Shown one piece after another: positions 21,927-33,037 of a stretch of DNA of 64,000 nucleotides. This stretch comes from Laetiporus sulphureus 93-53. Taxonomy: Eukaryota; Basidiomycota; Agaricomycetes; Polyporales; Laetiporaceae. Location: NCBI RefSeq assembly GCF_001632365.1, contig NW_024468528.1, positions 314,535 through 378,534 on the forward strand, given 5' to 3'. How positions within the stretch are numbered: position 1 is the first letter of the stretch; the number at the start of each line of letters is the position of its first letter. A program made the position numbers and the translations under genes. The notes beneath the pieces were generated by a model that was given only the letters and a program-made list of their open reading frames with translations, was not told the DNA's origin and made no database searches.

Positions 21927-22223
21927 TGTGACGCCAAATGAGAGGCAAGAATTCGGCGTTCTCAAGGGCTGTCTGATAGGGTAGTATGCAATCGGATGGC
22001 CTAGGAAGAGTCGATAGAAATAGAAGAACGTCATGTCATGAAAGGCATACACTTTACCGTCCGTAGCCCGGGATTTGTGACGCGAAATGGGGGCAAGAAT
22101 CCAGCGCCCTAAAGGACTGTCTGATAATATGGTATGCAATCGGATGGCCTGGGAAGAGTCGATTGAGGTAGAAGGAAATCATGTCATGAACAGCACTTAC
22201 CGTCCATAGCCCGGGATTTGTGA
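21927..22223. repeat. Two tandem copies of a ~149-bp unit
   Basis: Units 21927-22075 and 22076-22223 share GTATGCAATCGGATGGCCT, a GTCATGTCATGAA segment and the ending TAGCCCGGGATTTGTGA, with scattered differences. The offset measured from GTATGC is 148 bp. It lies just downstream of MED8. No gene is evident. Confidence 0.75.
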
Positions 22224-22295
22224 AGCGGGCGCGGGTCTGAGCACAGTCTCACCACGAGAATAGCTGCACATGCTAGCGATCGCGCAATTGATCCT

Positions 22296-23186
22296 CTACG
22301 ATCCCTCGAGCGCGGGCTGAGGAGTGACGGGCTCCAGGCCTCTAGGAGTCCCATCCGGCGTCTGGTCGCCGCCGTTTCCTAGAACCTCTTCCAGCTCCTC
22401 CTCTTCATCGCTATCATTACTTTGAACCCCCTCTGGGCTATTCCCGCCCTCTCCTTCCTCGCTTGCCCCCTCCTCGTCGGCCTCTTCTTCGGGGGCGAGG
22501 TGTGGTCCCCGAGGTTCCCATTCGAGTTCCTCGGGCTCTTCCTGGTCGACTGCAACGCGCACCTTCCAGTCATACTTCTCGCGAAGCATAGCCACTGCTC
22601 GCACAGCGCGATCGACTCTCGAGTCGTGCTCAGCACGGATTTCCTCGCATTCACGCAGGACGTCCTCGTACTCGGTGCGATTACCTTGCGAATACATCCC
22701 AGGCTGGCCCGTTTGTGTAAGAACGCCAAGGGAACCCTTCGTGACCATGTATTCGGAGAGATGGCGAACAATTTCATTCTCCAACTTCAAAACGTCGGTC
22801 GTTTGTTGATTGCGCAGGAGGGGTATCAGCTCGTTGTCGAGCTGGGAGTCGGACATGGGGATACTGGGATGCAACGCAAGTCTCTCAAATGGGCTCCCCG
22901 CAGATGTGGCATGTATCGATGCACTGGACTGCGTCGTACCGAGTAAAGAGTTGGACAAGTTATGTGATTGAGAGAGGAGAATGTTGTACTTGGATAGGAT
23001 GTCTGGCCATGCCAGCATGGCGTTTTGGCCACCAAGCTCTACTGTACGCTGGAGAAGCTGTATAGATTCTATTATCTGGTTTGCCTTGAACTTGAGAGAC
23101 TCCAGCTGTGCGATAGGCAGTGTTGAAGGGTCAAAAGGAAGTCGGGGGTTCGCTGTTGGCGCGCTCGTTACAGGTGGATGGTCCAT
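22296..23186 (-). CDS. MED8: Mediator complex subunit 8
   Basis: Component of the Mediator head module, which links transcription factors to RNA polymerase II in the nucleus. Single exon, 296 residues. Residues about 20-75 form the characteristic helix pair, LPIAQLESLKFKANQIIESI followed by an AWPDILSKYNILLSQ segment in which Trp-Pro and the LLSQ helix match Med8. A loop with LALHPSIP and an L-PLLRNQQTTDVLKLE helix follow, as in the family. The C-terminal 70 residues are very acidic (EEEADEEGASEEGEGG), which is not part of the core fold. The gene is divergent from the HMG-box gene, with about 210 bp between the start codons. Confidence 0.88.
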   Translation of the reverse strand: MDHPPVTSAPTANPRLPFDPSTLPIAQLESLKFKANQIIESIQLLQRTVELGGQNAMLAWPDILSKYNILLSQSHNLSNSLLGTTQSSASIHATSAGSPFERLALHPSIPMSDSQLDNELIPLLRNQQTTDVLKLENEIVRHLSEYMVTKGSLGVLTQTGQPGMYSQGNRTEYEDVLRECEEIRAEHDSRVDRAVRAVAMLREKYDWKVRVAVDQEEPEELEWEPRGPHLAPEEEADEEGASEEGEGGNSPEGVQSNDSDEEEELEEVLGNGGDQTPDGTPRGLEPVTPQPALEGS

Positions 23187-23398
23187 GATAGCTGGTTAGG
23201 AGACTATATGCGCTCTTGATGGGACCAAAATTGAAGCTGTCGCTCTCGCTGAAAGCTGGAACAGACATCCGAAGAAGGAAATAACGTTGAGGTTGCCACA
23301 CAACAGGACCAAACAACCCGCCTTGCTATCTGAACTTTAATCGCGCGACTGCCAACAAGGCCCATCACGCGCCAAAGTTGAACATCTCTCGTCCCAGC
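23187..23398. promoter_or_regulatory. Shared intergenic promoter of MED8 and the HMG-box gene
   Basis: About 212 bp separate the two divergent start codons, too short for two fully independent promoters. No clear TATA box is seen. Confidence 0.5.
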
Positions 23399-24599
23399 AT
23401 GTTTTCGCGCCTCTTTCAACGCGTCGCACTGCGACCTCTTTCACTCAATGTGTCCAGCGTCGCGCGGACGGCCGTGCAGCCCCTATCAGGCGCGATGCCG
23501 CCCATGGTTCATACGCGTTCGCTGATGGCCACGGCCTACCTCGCGATGCCAGCAGCGAAGAGCACCGTGAAAAAGCCAGCAGCCAAGAAGACTGCGACTA
23601 CGACCAAGAAGGCTGCCGCAACAAAGAAGACTACCGCAAGCAAGACGACTGCAACAAAGAGGAAGACTGCTGCAAAGAAGACTACGACTGCGAAGAAAGC
23701 CAAGGGCGTGAAGCCCAAGAAGCGCGTTTCCAGGATTGCAGCGAAAGCGAAGGCTGTTAAGAAGCCAAAGAAGAAGGCGGCCAAGCCCAAACCCAAACCC
23801 ACACTTCTGAGTACTGATTTACGCGTCACGACCCTCAAGGACTTGATACTGATGCATCATATAGAGATGAAGATACCCAAGGACCAGGAGCCTCCCAAGG
23901 GTCCTGGGACCGCGTACATCATCTTCGTCACAGAGTATTTCAATACGCATAAAGCAGAAGGGTTGGCCAATGCGCGAAACAGAGTTAGCGAGGCCGCCAA
24001 GGCATGGCAGCAGCTGTCGGACGAAGATCGCCAGGTTAGCGGCATTCCGTCTAGGTTTCCGCTCGTTTCGTGGCGCCTCGCAGCTCATCGTCTTACTGCA
24101 GAAATACGAAGACCTTCGGCGAGAGAAAGTTCAACTGCACAACATCGCGCTGACGAAGTATATGGAGACGGTTGACCCGAAGATATATCGGGCGCTGACC
24201 CTACAGCGAAGGGCGAAGGGAAAGCCGAGTTTCCGTATTCCTGAGGCTGTCAAGAGCGCAATTGATAGTCCTCCGATACGAAACCCCTATGCTCGGTCCG
24301 TGGCGTCGTGTTCGCATGATTCAATTGCTTACATGGCGTTTGCAGCTTTGTGGGCGAATACGCAAAGACCATTGAGACACCCGCAGACCTGTCTGGCCTT
24401 GCGATTGGCCGGTATCGTTTCGAAGAGGCTGCGAAGAAGTGGAAAACCATGAGTGACAGCGAGAAGCAGGTACATATTGCGTCTCGACTTTGCGTGATCC
24501 GAGCACTGCATGACAGGAGCACTCGTTTTGCAGATTTACAAGGACGCAACCGAAGCGGAGATTCGCGAGTACGAAGCTAAGAAGGAGGCCGCCGTTTAA
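23399..24599 (+). CDS. Mitochondrial two-HMG-box DNA-binding protein
   Basis: Likely mitochondrial nucleoid packaging protein of the Abf2/TFAM kind. Translation starts at MFSRLFQRVALRPLSLNVSS, an amphipathic Arg/Ser leader typical of a mitochondrial presequence. A Lys/Ala/Thr-rich segment of about 85 residues (repeats of KKTA, TTKK) resembles histone H1 tails. HMG box 1 follows (GPGTAYIIFVTEYFNTHK to LSDEDRQ, joined to KYEDLRRE), then box 2 (PYAR joined to FVGEYAK, then FEEAAKKWKTMSDSEKQ joined to IYKDATEAE). Three introns have donors GTTAGC, GTCCGT and GTACAT and acceptors all ending GCAG. The stop is TAA at 24597. A nuclear chromatin role cannot be excluded, because the basic tract could also act as a nuclear signal. 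Confidence 0.85.
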
Positions 24600-25095
24600 G
24601 TACTTGACGCCGATTCTCATGTTGATGGGCTCCAAAGTGTAGAATAGTTCATTGTCTCCGATCACGTTGGATGTTGTTATGTTCAAATTCCCCTGTGTCG
24701 ACCCTCTGGTCGAGATCGATCGCTCCTACCTGAAACTATTATTCAACGACTCCATTTTTGTTCCATCCTCGAATCACACATTTGTTGCGTAATGTAAATG
24801 GATTATCACAATGGCTAGGCTTCTGAGTGCGGAAAGTCTCCAACGCTGCCGAACCACGAACGGCAAGAGGAAGAAATCAACTTATATCTACGAGTGCAAA
24901 GTGCGACATTCCCTGGCAATGAGCGACAGCGAAGATGGTCAAGAAGGGGGTATAAGATATCATAAAGTAAGAGGTAACAAACAGTGTAGCAGCGCAACGT
25001 CGGAAGGGGAGAAATTTCCAGAAAGATGTGTCACAATTCCAGAGGCTACCTACAACGTCCCATATCAAGGGTGCACCATATATTTATCATAAATG
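24600..25095. other. Convergent intergenic region
   Basis: About 500 bp between the ends of the HMG-box gene (+) and the RAX1-like gene (-). It should hold both 3' UTRs. No gene seen. Confidence 0.4.
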
Positions 25096-26396
25096 CTATA
25101 ACCGGTACCCAGGGACTGCCCAAAAAATCATTGTCAGAGCTACCGTGCAGCCCGCAGTGAGCGCAGCGACCCATAGCGCTCGTCCAACGAGAAGCTTCTT
25201 CACGTACGGCTCTTCGATGCTGACCAGCTGGAAGGGTATAGATTCGGATTGGTTGAAGAGTATAAGGATCGGGTCCAGCTCGTATTGGTGTGATATTAGG
25301 AACAGAATGGCGACAGTGTATGGTAAGAAAAGCTGCGCGTACAGAGTTTAGTGACAATCACGTTGAATGTGTCGAATGGACTTACGAAGAACCGCTTGGA
25401 CTTTGGATGGACATTCAAGAAGATGAGCGAGAAACCGACGGCCAACCCAATCCACAAGATGACCAGCCCGAGTATCAGCCGCACAAGGGCAGACACCGGT
25501 GTCAAGTTGCTAAATGCCTTTGCGCGGAGGAAGCGAGGGAAGGCGTCCTGCTCCATCGCATGAAAGACATACTCTTTCTGCGCGTGAAACATGTCGGGAA
25601 TCTGTGCCATAAGATTCAACTCGTTCTGCGTTCGCGGCTCGTGCGCGCTGCTGAGTGGGAAAGAGTGGATCCGGAGTGAAGGTGGAAGATAGACCTCGTG
25701 GTTGTTATCAGAGCCGATCGTTCCCGCGGGCGAGAGGTAGCGGAAGTAGATGCGCTCCGCGGACTCAATCAGGTCCTGGCGCGTCATGGGCTTCGTTCGC
25801 GGGATGACCGTCGGTGCGCGCGTCGCGCCATGAACGTTGAGGAATGCGGGCGTGCGCCCAGAGAGCGAGAACGGCGTGCTCGACCGCGGCGCATCTGCTG
25901 CAATCGCTGTGCCCGGTGTCATTGACACCCGCGGGTTTGGGTTCGGGCTTGGGCTCCGCGCCGCCTTCTCATCCTGTGCGCCCGTATCTCCAAATACGTC
26001 CCCCGCGTTCGCCGTATTACGCCTCCCGCCGTTAACTCCCACTACCGTCCCGTAGATAGATCCCCGCCGGCGTGCATAGTCCCAGTACTCCGGCCAGTCC
26101 TCCTTGATGGTGCGCCCCGACTTGCGGACGTCCTTGAAATACGCGCGACAGTATTGTTCATGCTGGTGAACATCTAGCCAGAAGTCAAGAATGTCTTCCG
26201 AGCCCTCGCGTTGTAGAAATAGACTGAGTTACCAGGTCTATGAGCGTTGCTATAACGAGATTGAATAAGGCACTCACTAAAACATATACAGGTCCACAGG
26301 AGGTCGCGTTTTCCGCGAGAGGACCTCATTGAGCGAGGGTAGCCGGTGTTTGCGACTTGCTGGTCCAGTCTCCTCTTGATGCTCGCCGCCGGCCAT
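25096..26396 (-). CDS. RGS-domain membrane protein, Rax1-like
   Basis: An RGS-like domain followed by three membrane segments, the layout of yeast Rax1, which takes part in bud-site or polarity marking. The first exon begins MAGGEHQEETGPASRKHRLP and LNEVLSRKTRPPVDLYMF. An intron joins this to YLFLQREGSEDILDFWLDVHQHEQY, the canonical start of an RGS helix bundle. After a Pro/Ser-rich loop the bundle resumes with LIESAERIYFRYLSP and ends near DAFPRFLRAKAF. Membrane segments are ALVRLILGLVILWIGLAVGF, then LPYTVAILFLISH, then ALWVAALTAGCTVALTMIFW near the C-terminus. The stop is TAG at 25096-25098. The neighbouring divergent gene is NDUFA2. Confidence 0.85.
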
Positions 26397-26836
26397 GGCT
26401 GTTCAGGCCAAATGCTGTCTGCGCCGGCGCTTCCTCGTGTTCGCGGTGCTGAACGTTGTCTGATACTGATACACAACCAAATACCTGGTTGAAGCGTATA
26501 CCCGGAGAGATCCGATGTTGAATCTCACGGGTTGGGCTTGAAAGCGAGAGTCCGCCTCACTTATTGAGCCCTTTGCACTGATAGCTGCCACAGGTGAAAA
26601 GCTATCGGTTCTACCTTGAGCATGAACGGAGGGTGCTTAAGATTGTGTGCGCTCTGTGTAGGGAAAATGGAGAGAGGGTGGGCCACACCAGCCACGACAG
26701 CTTAAAGCGGAGCTCACACTCCGCGAAACACTTCCCTTCCGTTTCGTTACTTTCTGTGACAATCGTGTCACCGATGCCGGACGAAACGTGATTGCATGTG
26801 ACAATGAGACGTTTCGCGGCGACGACGACGAGAATA
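26397..26836. promoter_or_regulatory. Divergent promoter region of the RAX1-like gene and NDUFA2
   Basis: About 440 bp between two divergent start codons. No TATA box or other named element is evident. Confidence 0.45.
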
Positions 26837-27269
26837 ATGTCTTTCGCGAAGACTCTCTCTCCTGCTATCCGAGAAATCAGGATATTATGTTGCCAGTCCA
26901 GTGCGGCATCAGCAGGCACGCGGTAAGTATGCCGTTCCTTCCATCTGAAGCTCGGATCGAATATGAATGAACTTGACGTGCACATTAGAGAGTTCATCTC
27001 GTCCACGTACCCGGTCCTGAAGCAGCATAATCCAGACTTGCCGATCATGATCCGGGAAGCAAAGGGAACACCAGCGCGTGTGTTCGCGAGATATGGTACG
27101 TCCAGTGACGTTCAGCGTATAGGTCATCTAATCACTCATTCGTGACCTCCGGTATCTCTTGGGATCTCCCTGCCTCTCAGAGCGCGGGGTAGAACGGCAT
27201 GTAGAGGTGGACAATCTCTCTCAGTCGGACGTGGCATCCAAGGTTGCTGGGCTCTTGAACCTGTCATAG
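26837..27269 (+). CDS. NDUFA2: NADH:ubiquinone oxidoreductase subunit NDUFA2 (B8)
   Basis: Accessory subunit of mitochondrial complex I with a thioredoxin-like L51/S25/CI-B8 fold. Three exons, 26837-26922, 26989-27095 and 27181-27269, join in frame to give 93 residues, the usual size. The introns are GTAAGT...TTAG and GTACGT...CAG. The start, MSFAKTLSPAIREIRILCCQ, carries the two adjacent cysteines seen where the family has its redox pair region. Then come SSAASAGTREFI, STYPVLKQHNPDLPIMIREA and ARYERGVERHVEV, each a family hallmark. The stop is TAG at 27267. Exons are too short for simple ORF finding. Symbol given by homology (called nuo-10.5 in Neurospora). Confidence 0.92.
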
Positions 27270-27423
27270 CTCTCAGAGTCGCTGGGATACCGCCATGCAG
27301 GATCTCTGTGAATTGTGGCGTCCCTATTGTACAATGCAGTGAGTCTAGCTGGAAACAGCAGGTGGCTTTCACATGTCGCTATTGCGACCTCGAAGAGTGT
27401 CCTCCTATTGCATCAGCTCGTCA

Positions 27424-27907
27424 CTCAATGCGCTCGCTTGTGCGATAATAGCGATTTTAATCGCAACAGTCAATCTAGTTTTTAAGGTACGTCTAGTGCC
27501 CCAGCAGTAACATCTTTTCTGTGTCTTTAGGCTAGATCAACTCACGTTCATGAGAGAGTTCGAGGCATCGGTGAATACAAAGTTGCTCCATTCACATGTG
27601 GCCGCGCAAAGGACCTTGCTTCGACCGTCATCTCAATGTATAACGGCATATTTGACAGATCACTCGTGACGCCAACGCGTTCGCCTGTACGATTGTAATC
27701 GACACGGTCAATTTAGCTTCTTAAGGTACGTCTAGTGCCCCAGCAGTGACATCTTTTTTATGTCCTTAGGCTAGATCAACTCACGCTCATGGGAGACTTC
27801 GAGGCATCGGTGAATACGAAATCGCGTCATTCACGCGTGGCCGCGCAGAGCACCTTGCTTCGACTGTCATCTCAACGTATGCCGGCATATGGAATGGTTC
27901 TCTCATG
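27424..27907. repeat. Tandem duplication of a ~239-bp unit with an intron-like core
   Basis: Two diverged copies (about 27424-27662 and 27663-27907) lie head to tail. Both contain AAGGTACGTCTAGTGCCCCAG and a TTTAG or CTTAG 45-50 nt later, which looks like a short intron, followed by CTAGATCAACTCACG and an open frame of about 45 codons to a stop. The offset is 239 bp. It may be a duplicated terminal exon of a lost gene. Confidence 0.7.
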
Positions 27908-28211
27908 ACGGCAAGGTACCAGGAACATGTCGTTTTGCGAAGTCCAGCGCATCATGCTTGGAAGGAGGATGCCTAGTTTGACGTCGTCTAAATGCTGGCG
28001 TTTGACGTGCCCGCACGCTTTCATTACGTGCTTGACGATAAGTACTGAGTCTTTAGTTTCAGTTCGCAATTCCCTGCACCTCAGAGGAGGTTTGTTCAAC
28101 TCTTCCGTCTGAACAGGCCACAGTGCCTCATGTTCCCAAGAGTAGTGACACAACCCTCAAATACAATCGATATGAAATTACAGGGTCATCCTGCCGAAGG
28201 TCCCTCGTAAG

Positions 28212-31200
28212 CTATGCCCATGGATTCTCATCATCTAAAAGTTCTGGGCTGTACAGTACAGCCCTCACATGTGGAGGCGTCTCAACTGTCGCAACGGTCG
28301 CTCCAGTCGTCTCCGCCACCCCTCGGTCTTCAGTGTCTAGAACCTCATCCACGTCGTCTCCCACGTCAAACAGTGGTTGCGGTTGCTGCTGCCCAGCCGA
28401 CGGCGTGTGCTCGACCTCGACCTCGACCTCGCCCTCCCCGTCTTTCCGACCCTCCTCGTCCTCGACGACGTATCCCCGCCGATACACCTTGTGCGGTCCA
28501 GCACCCCGCATAGCAGGCTCGCCCTTCCGACGCTCGTATGTCATTTCCTCCTCCATCGCATGTGGATCCTCCACGACGAGATCCACGGCATCCGGTGGCA
28601 GCAGCGCGCGTTCCGTCTCCTTGCGCGGAGATACGGGTGACAGACGTTCCCTTGGGCTTCCTCTCGACGAGGGCGAGGCAGATGGCTGCTTCGCCACCGA
28701 TGGGCTGGCGCTCGCAGACAGTTTGCGCACACGAGGAGATTGAGCAGGCGTGTGCTCTCTGCTCGTCCATCTCAGCTTGACATCGCCTGCATTCGCTTCC
28801 GGGATCCGATCAAACTCCTTGTCAATGACAATCTCGGGCCTCCGCGCTGCGCTGTCCGCTCTGACCTTCCCCTTGCGCCGCGCGCCATCAGATGTATCCG
28901 AATCGTGTCGTTCCCGCACGGTACTCCTCTGGAAGCTACCGACGGCTCCATAAGCCTTCTTCCCAGGCCCCAGCACTCGTCCTGGCCGTATAATCGGCGA
29001 AAAGTATGCCCCACGCTCGTCGCGCAGGATGCGCTCCTCCTCTTCCCACATCGTCTTCCGCGCGTCCTCTGTGCTCACGTCCACACATGGATAGTGATAG
29101 TCGCCAAACACGTACTTCTTACTATGCTCGAACAGCTCCTCATCCGCCGGATCGATGTCGCCGAATGGCAGGCCAAGTCCTTCGTCCGCGAGCGGCTCGC
29201 CATCGAAGAGAGAGAGGCCCCGGGGAGGCGGCGAGCGCAAGTCGGGCGCTATGTTGACGACGTTCTCCGCCTGGTTATGTAGGAGCGGGGCGTACACCTC
29301 TTGTGTCTGGTCTGACCCTGCGACGCGCCCCACGATGCGACTGACTCTACGCTCCAGACTGCCTGATGAGCGGTTGGACGTTGCAGGCTGAGGCAACCAG
29401 TACTTCCTCTTTCCTCCCTCCCTGTACCGTAAGCCCGCCCTGATCCGCCTGTCCCGCCCGGCGCCCTGGTGGATGAAGCCCTCGCTGGGCTCGAATTCGC
29501 GATAGTCCATGCCCTCGCCGCGCAGAGTTGCCTTGACGTCCTCAATGACATCCTTCAAACCGAACGCGTCCCGGAAGGCGTAGTACACGGGCATGCGCGC
29601 GACGAAGCTGATGTGTGGGTCGATAAAGTCGCGCGTCGAGAACGCATACATGTGTGCGATGGCGAACAAGGGCATCTCCAGGCAGATGAGCGTGTCCGTG
29701 AGCCCGAGCGAGATGTGCTCATTGTCAGTATATGGACCAAGCTTCGTGATTGTACCGGCGGCGACGAGGATCGAGATGACGAACGATTGCCAGAAGGAGA
29801 AGAATAGGATGCCCTTCACACAGAGGAACTTTGGCATTGGTCTATCGAGGACGTAGAAGTCAGCGAACGACACAGGTGGTGAGACGACTTGAGATTCACC
29901 TGAATGGCCTGAGGTCGTCGTTCACGCACATCCAGAAGATGGCTAAACAGTACAAGCTCATGCATATGCTCACATTGTACACAATGCTCACATAGAGATA
30001 GCCAGAGTTCGCACGAAGATTACCTTCGTTGAACTTGCCCAGAAGCTTGAGAATAATGGTGGCCAATGCCAATATCGGCTTCACTTGAACATATTCTGTG
30101 AGGATGCACGATCATTAACCCGTCATCACGTCAGTCACTGAATGTCTGCTTACGGATCACACCACGCTTTAGGAACAAGAATGTATGCGGATCACTAACG
30201 TCCACTTCTCTCCAGAATATATTTCCTGGGAACACAGGGTATTTCGGTGGTCGACCATGGAGGAGGATGAGGAGGGAACGTTCTCCGCCGAGGTATGCAA
30301 TGAGAAGGTCGAAGAAACAATATATAACAAATGCCTACATATGGGTGTCAGCGGATCATTACTGCAACCGCCGGGAAACAGCTCGTATATAGATGGTCGG
30401 AGATCGCATCGTGTTCAGTAGCATCACGGTCTCAGTACACGGAGGCAAGAGTAAACTTCCTTTCGGATCCATTCTATAGCTGCAATTGAGACCAGGACGA
30501 CAGGATACCCAAGGCCATGAAAGAGCAGTTGCAGATAGGTCCTGAGAAGGAAGATGGCCGAGGAATGAAGGGAGAAAAGCAGCGAAAGCCTCTCCGCTCG
30601 TTTCCCCCTCAAGGTGCCGTGTAGTGCACCCACACCCCGTGTAAGCTGTATACTGTCCCATAGATGTGTTTCATGCCGGAGAACGATGTCCGTGAATCTG
30701 CTGCCCAGTACCTGGACTGAGGTGACCAGATTCGAGGTCGTCGTTCCAGGTTCTCGTAACAGTTTCGAGAGTAGAACGCCGCCAAATGATCTCTATAGCA
30801 TGCCAAACAACAGCGCGATGCGAGGTTATCACTGCGCAGGTTATAAGCCTGGTTACGCGAGAATCGTGCTCCCTCCTACGTTGTGATACTGGGGTCCGCA
30901 GAGTCAACCAAAAAGAGCTTGCGATGGTCCAGCACCGCTCCATCTAATAGAAGCAAAAGGGAACAATACAGGCATGAAGGACGAGCTTACCTCATAAATA
31001 TCACGAATTGCATCAATGAAGAAAGCCGCTTGCAGCGAGAAGAGCGAAATGAAAGATGATATCGCGTAGATCGGCACCATGAGCATGATCCGAACCACCT
31101 GCCTGAACCCATCACCACCAACAGCAACACCGTAAAGCAATTCCATGAGCTGAAGGAACACATGCGAGTGAATTACGGGCGAACCGTTGCAAGATGGGCT

Positions 31201-31357
31201 TCCGGTAGTTCTTGAGATGTAGGAGGATGGAGGTCGCGGAGATGGCCGTTGCGGCGAATGTGGAGAGGCCCGAGAAGAGGAGGACGGGGAAGGGTAACGC
31301 TGAGCCTGAGCCTGAGCCCATGTCTGGTTGTTTGCCGGAGAGTTTCGTTACGTCCAT
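28212..31357 (-). CDS. TMEM184 / OST-alpha family (DUF300) membrane protein
   Basis: A multi-pass membrane protein of the organic solute transporter alpha/TMEM184 family; its transported substrate in fungi is not established. The N-terminus (MDVTKLSGKQPDMGSGSG) leads into the first membrane span, PVLLFSGLSTFAATAISATS, then HLKNYRKPILQR. Next is RIMLMVPIYAISSFISLFSL, then the hallmark IRDIYE joined across a long intron to AFVIYCFFDLLIAYLGGER. Later spans include LALATIILKLLG, a second pair near 29900-30050, and FLCVKGILFFSFWQSFVISI. The last exon carries a long, charged, Ser/Pro-rich cytosolic tail of about 400 residues. Other introns are about 50-80 nt but one (30335-30990) is 656 nt. Confidence 0.85.
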
Positions 31358-31712
31358 GGTGAGGCGTATAGGGAAATGTGCGAATGAAATGGGATATCTT
31401 GAGGTACAGTTGTCTATCATCCACTGCCTCTTGGATCTGCGAGAATGACGTCCGTTTCCCAAAAAAATTGTTGGATCGTTATGTCGACATGAAGGAGACG
31501 TAGAGAACGAGATGAGCGTGGAGAGGGACGATATCGCAGCTGGAGCTTGAGCACAGTAGCGTGACATGACGCGTGCTGCCGCGTTACATGCAGTGACCGT
31601 CCGTGACTCCACACGCACGTGATTCGGGACGCGACTTGCTCGCACTACCTCCGCGTCCGCCGTCCATACCTCAGCGCTCAGCCTGCACCGCTATTCCTTC
31701 CACGCATCCACG
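31358..31712. promoter_or_regulatory. Divergent promoter region of the TMEM184-like gene and PEX19
   Basis: About 355 bp between two divergent start codons. No specific element identified. Confidence 0.45.
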
Positions 31713-33037
31713 ATGTCCGGACCTCACAAGGCACACGTCGACGAGGAGGACCTCGACGAACTCGACGGTGCGTTCACATCGTCTGCATCACACATCTAGA
31801 TTCATCTAACCTCGCACAAGACGTCCTCGAGCAGTTCTCCGCCCCACCCGCAAAGGCCCAACCGACACCGAAAAGCACAAACAACCCCTCCTCCACCGCC
31901 GCCTCCACCACCAGCTCCTCTTCCGGACCTCGAACCTCAAAATCTCCACAACCCAGCACCAGCACAAGCACCAACACCGCAGAGCCTCTCGACTTTGGCG
32001 CAGACTTTGAAAAGGAGCTCGCAGCGGGGATGGCATCGCTCTTTCGCGAGATCTCTACCGATGCCGGGCTCGACCCGGATGCACTGAAGGTCGAGGAGGG
32101 AGACGGCGAGATGACCGAGGAGGAGCGAAACCGGCGGGAGGCATTTCAGGCGGCGTGGGAGCGGATGCTGGTCGAGGGGATGGATGGCGCGATGGACGTG
32201 GAGGAGCTGGTAGGGACGAGTGAAGGGAAGGGAAAGGGGAGGGAAACGGATCTGGGCGCGGACGCGATGGGGAGTGATGGTGCGGAGGAGAAGGCAGGGA
32301 ATGGAAATGGAGGAGCGGTGCCGGAGGATGATTTCCAGGCGAGCATCAGGAAAGCGATGGATAAGCTCAAGGAGAGTGATTCTAATCTGCAGGTGCGCGG
32401 TCTCATAGCCTTCATGAACGACTGACTGTGACTGAACGGGAAAACCCCGTTAGGCGGATACGGAAGGTTCGCTCGACGACCTCGTCCAGAAGCTCACGGC
32501 AGGAATAGACCTCGGCAGCGGAGGCGAGTCAGACGAAGAACTACAGAAAATGCTCGAGAACATGATGACCCAACTCATGAGCAAAGACATCCTATACGAG
32601 CCGCTAAAGGAAATGCACGTAAAGGTACGTCGCTCCCCGGCCTCAATCCGATGCTTCCAGATCGACTCATCGACTGGAATTCTTGATCGGCGTTGTAGTT
32701 CCCAGATTATCTGAAAGACAACGAAGCCAAAATCTCACCAGAAGACAAGAAGCGGTACCTCTCGCAACAAACGGCCACCGCGAAGATCGTCGCGATATTC
32801 GAGAACCCATCATACTCGGAGACGAACCAAGGTATGAATGCGCAGATAACGACCCTCATGAATGAGGTACGTCCTGCCCTCCCCCCCTCCTCGCTATGCG
32901 ACCTTGCTGACATTTATGGATCGTAGATGCAATCATACGGCGCGCCGCCAGCAGAGATCATGGGCCCATTACCACCCAACTTTGACCTCGACGCGGACGG
33001 GATGCCCAAACTTCCGGACAACTGCGTCATCGCGTGA
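31713..33037 (+). CDS. PEX19: Peroxin 19, import receptor for peroxisomal membrane proteins
   Basis: Cytosolic chaperone and shuttle that binds newly made peroxisomal membrane proteins and docks on Pex3. The start, MSGPHKAHVDEEDLDELD, joined to DVLEQFSAPP, matches the acidic Pex3-binding N-terminus. A Ser/Thr-rich linker is followed by FGADFEKELAAGMASLFREI. The helical cargo-binding domain includes LVQKLTAG, MLENMMTQLMSKDILYEPLK, FPDYLKDN and YLSQQTATAKIVAIFE. The protein ends in NCVIA, so Cys-Val-Ile-Ala is a CaaX farnesylation box, as known for Pex19. Five exons with short introns. The start is the first ATG in frame with the conserved N-terminus. The gene converges on the flippase gene. 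Confidence 0.93.

Noticed and set aside
28366..28770. Frames overlapping the tail of the TMEM184-like gene
   Set aside because: Shadow frames of a GC-rich, low-complexity coding tail.
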